Of a stretch of DNA of 7,933 nt, positions 7,211 to 7,933 are shown piece by piece (position 1 is the stretch's first letter; the number at the start of each line of letters is the position of its first letter). Below the pieces are notes generated by a model. That model had not been told where the DNA came from. It saw nothing but the letters and a program-made list of their open reading frames with translations, and ran no database searches. Where the stretch lies: the NCBI GenBank assembly GCA_007133845.1, contig SLLY01000013.1, positions 1 to 7,933 on the forward strand, written 5' to 3'. The position numbers and the translations under genes are program-made. Origin of the DNA: Candidatus Woesearchaeota archaeon. Lineage in GTDB: Archaea; Nanobdellota; Nanobdellia; CSSed11-243R1.

Positions 7211-7881
7211 GATTAATTCTTGATGGGAACAGAAAATATGCAAAAAAGAAAAAAATTTTTCCATCCTATAAAGGACACACAGAAGGAAAAAATGCTCTTG
7301 AGAAAATTCTTTTTTATTGGGCAAAACAAAAAGAACCAGAGTTTCTAACACTCTACGTTTTTTCATATTATAATCTCAAAAAAAGAAATAAATTAGAAAG
7401 ATACTTCATTTTAAATTTAATCAAAAGAGAATTTAAGAAATTATTAGATGTAAAAGAAATATTTGATGAAGAAATAAAAGTAGTTTTTTTGGGGAACAAA
7501 GAAATGTGTCCAAAGGGTTTGTTAAATGTAATGGATGAAATAGAAAAAAAGACAAAGAAACACAAAAATAAAACTCTCGCTATTTGTGTGTGTTATGATG
7601 GACAAGAAGAATTAGTCGAAGCGATTAAAAAAATAAAAGATAAAAAAATCAAGAACATAACAAGAGAAACAATAAAAAATAACATATATTCTAATGAACT
7701 TCCACATTTAGATTTAGTCATAAGAACTGGTGGAGAAAAAAGACTTTCTGGTTTTATGTTATGGGACTCCTCATATTCTGAATTAATCTTCAAGAAAAAA
7801 ACATGGCCTGAATATACAATTAAAGATTTCAAAGAAGACATAAAGGAATTTAAAGATAGAAAAAGACGATTCGGAAAGTAA
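7201..7881 (+). CDS. uppS: Cis-prenyltransferase (undecaprenyl/polyprenyl diphosphate synthase family)
   Basis: The enzyme condenses isopentenyl diphosphate in cis onto an allylic primer to make the long polyprenyl diphosphate used as a glycan carrier in membranes. The 226-residue product has motif I at its very start (HVGLILDGNRKYAKKK, catalytic Asp8), then GHTEG with His26, LTLYVFSYYN at 49-58, ICVCYDGQEELVEAI at 128-142, DLVIRTGGEKRLSGFMLW at 171-188 with Arg175, Arg181 and Ser183, SSYSEL with Glu194, WPEY (202-205), and RKRRFG (220-225). The final RFG is an RxG motif, as in single-subunit enzymes. Several pocket residues differ from E. coli UppS: Lys12 for Arg30, Ser22 for Arg39 and Tyr57 for Glu73. 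The length is slightly short because the N-terminal extension is missing. The start at 7201 is set by GGTGAT and overlaps the yjbQ end by ten bases. Family is certain; product chain length cannot be read from sequence. Confidence 0.94.
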   Translation: MHVGLILDGNRKYAKKKKIFPSYKGHTEGKNALEKILFYWAKQKEPEFLTLYVFSYYNLKKRNKLERYFILNLIKREFKKLLDVKEIFDEEIKVVFLGNKEMCPKGLLNVMDEIEKKTKKHKNKTLAICVCYDGQEELVEAIKKIKDKKIKNITRETIKNNIYSNELPHLDLVIRTGGEKRLSGFMLWDSSYSELIFKKKTWPEYTIKDFKEDIKEFKDRKRRFGK

Positions 7882-7900
7882 TAAAAAGTAAAAAATTTTT

Positions 7901-7905
7901 GTGAT
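7901..7905 (+). promoter_or_regulatory. Probable Shine-Dalgarno site of the right-edge gene
   Basis: GTGAT followed by ATT and ATG repeats the spacing seen at 7192-7203. The A-run then T-run just upstream (7886-7900) is too short and unstructured to call a terminator with confidence. Confidence 0.45.
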
Positions 7906-7908
7906 ATT

Positions 7909-7933
7909 ATGGATATAGATAAAAAAATAGAAA
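7909..7933 (+). CDS. Start of a further gene, cut by the window edge
   Basis: ATG at 7909 opens a frame of eight codons (MDIDKKIE) to the window edge. It is preceded by GTGAT at 7901-7905, with the same three-base spacing as the GGTGAT site of the prenyltransferase gene, and lies 27 bases after that gene's stop codon. Position and signal make it a likely continuation of the rightward operon. Nothing can be said about its product. Confidence 0.5.

Noticed and set aside
7094..7841. Three minus-strand open frames opposite yjbQ and the prenyltransferase gene (7094-7366, 7368-7565, 7593-7841)
   Set aside because: The plus-strand genes have unmistakable family motifs throughout. The antisense frames are Phe/Ser-rich shadows without start signals.
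7882..7908. A/T-run after the prenyltransferase stop codon as a transcription terminator
   Set aside because: There is only a five-T run and no stem, and a probable Shine-Dalgarno site and start codon follow at once, so readthrough is more likely.

Overview
The window is AT-rich, tightly packed archaeal chromosome. The evidence for Archaea is an archaeal-type family B replicative DNA polymerase with a PCNA-binding tail, a type II methionine aminopeptidase, a NEMF/Rqc2-type (aRqcH) protein, Shine-Dalgarno sites of the GGTGAT kind and TATA-like boxes at leaderless distance. The small size, very high A+T, Lys/Asn/Ile-rich proteins and frequent gene overlaps would suit a DPANN-like lineage. That lineage assignment is inference; nothing in the window proves it.

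Layout: two gene sets diverge from a 38-base gap (4786-4823). Leftward (minus strand) run polB (2323-4785), a class I SAM methyltransferase (1532-2326), map (639-1532) and an unrecognised basic protein that runs off the left edge (1-575). Rightward (plus strand) run the aRqcH gene (4824-6815), a YjbQ/UPF0047 gene (6812-7210), a cis-prenyltransferase (7201-7881) and the first codons of another gene (7909-7933). Junctions are ATGA, TAATG or 10-base overlaps, or gaps of 27 and 63 bases, so each side is probably one operon. No stretch longer than 300 bases lacks a gene.

Start signals fall into two classes. The two genes beside the divergent gap have no Shine-Dalgarno sequence, but each has a TATA-like box about 24-32 bases before its ATG, as expected for leaderless mRNAs. 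Every downstream gene has a Shine-Dalgarno element (GGTG or GGAG type, GTGAT for the last) at consistent spacing. This resets three start codons: polB at 4785 rather than a TTG at 4788, aRqcH at 4824 rather than a GTG at 4821, and the prenyltransferase at 7201 rather than an upstream in-frame ATG at 7132.

The genes are core functions: replication (polB), nascent-protein maturation (map), rescue of stalled large ribosomal subunits (aRqcH) and polyprenyl lipid-carrier synthesis (cis-prenyltransferase). YjbQ and the methyltransferase have uncertain roles. I found no mobile element, CRISPR array, tRNA or rRNA, and no clear new multi-gene system. The points most worth a second look are residue-level: aRqcH has Glu where both acidic residues needed for tailing are normally Asp, the prenyltransferase has several substituted diphosphate-pocket residues, PolB has a remodelled uracil pocket plus a perfect PIP box, and the left-edge gene is unidentified.
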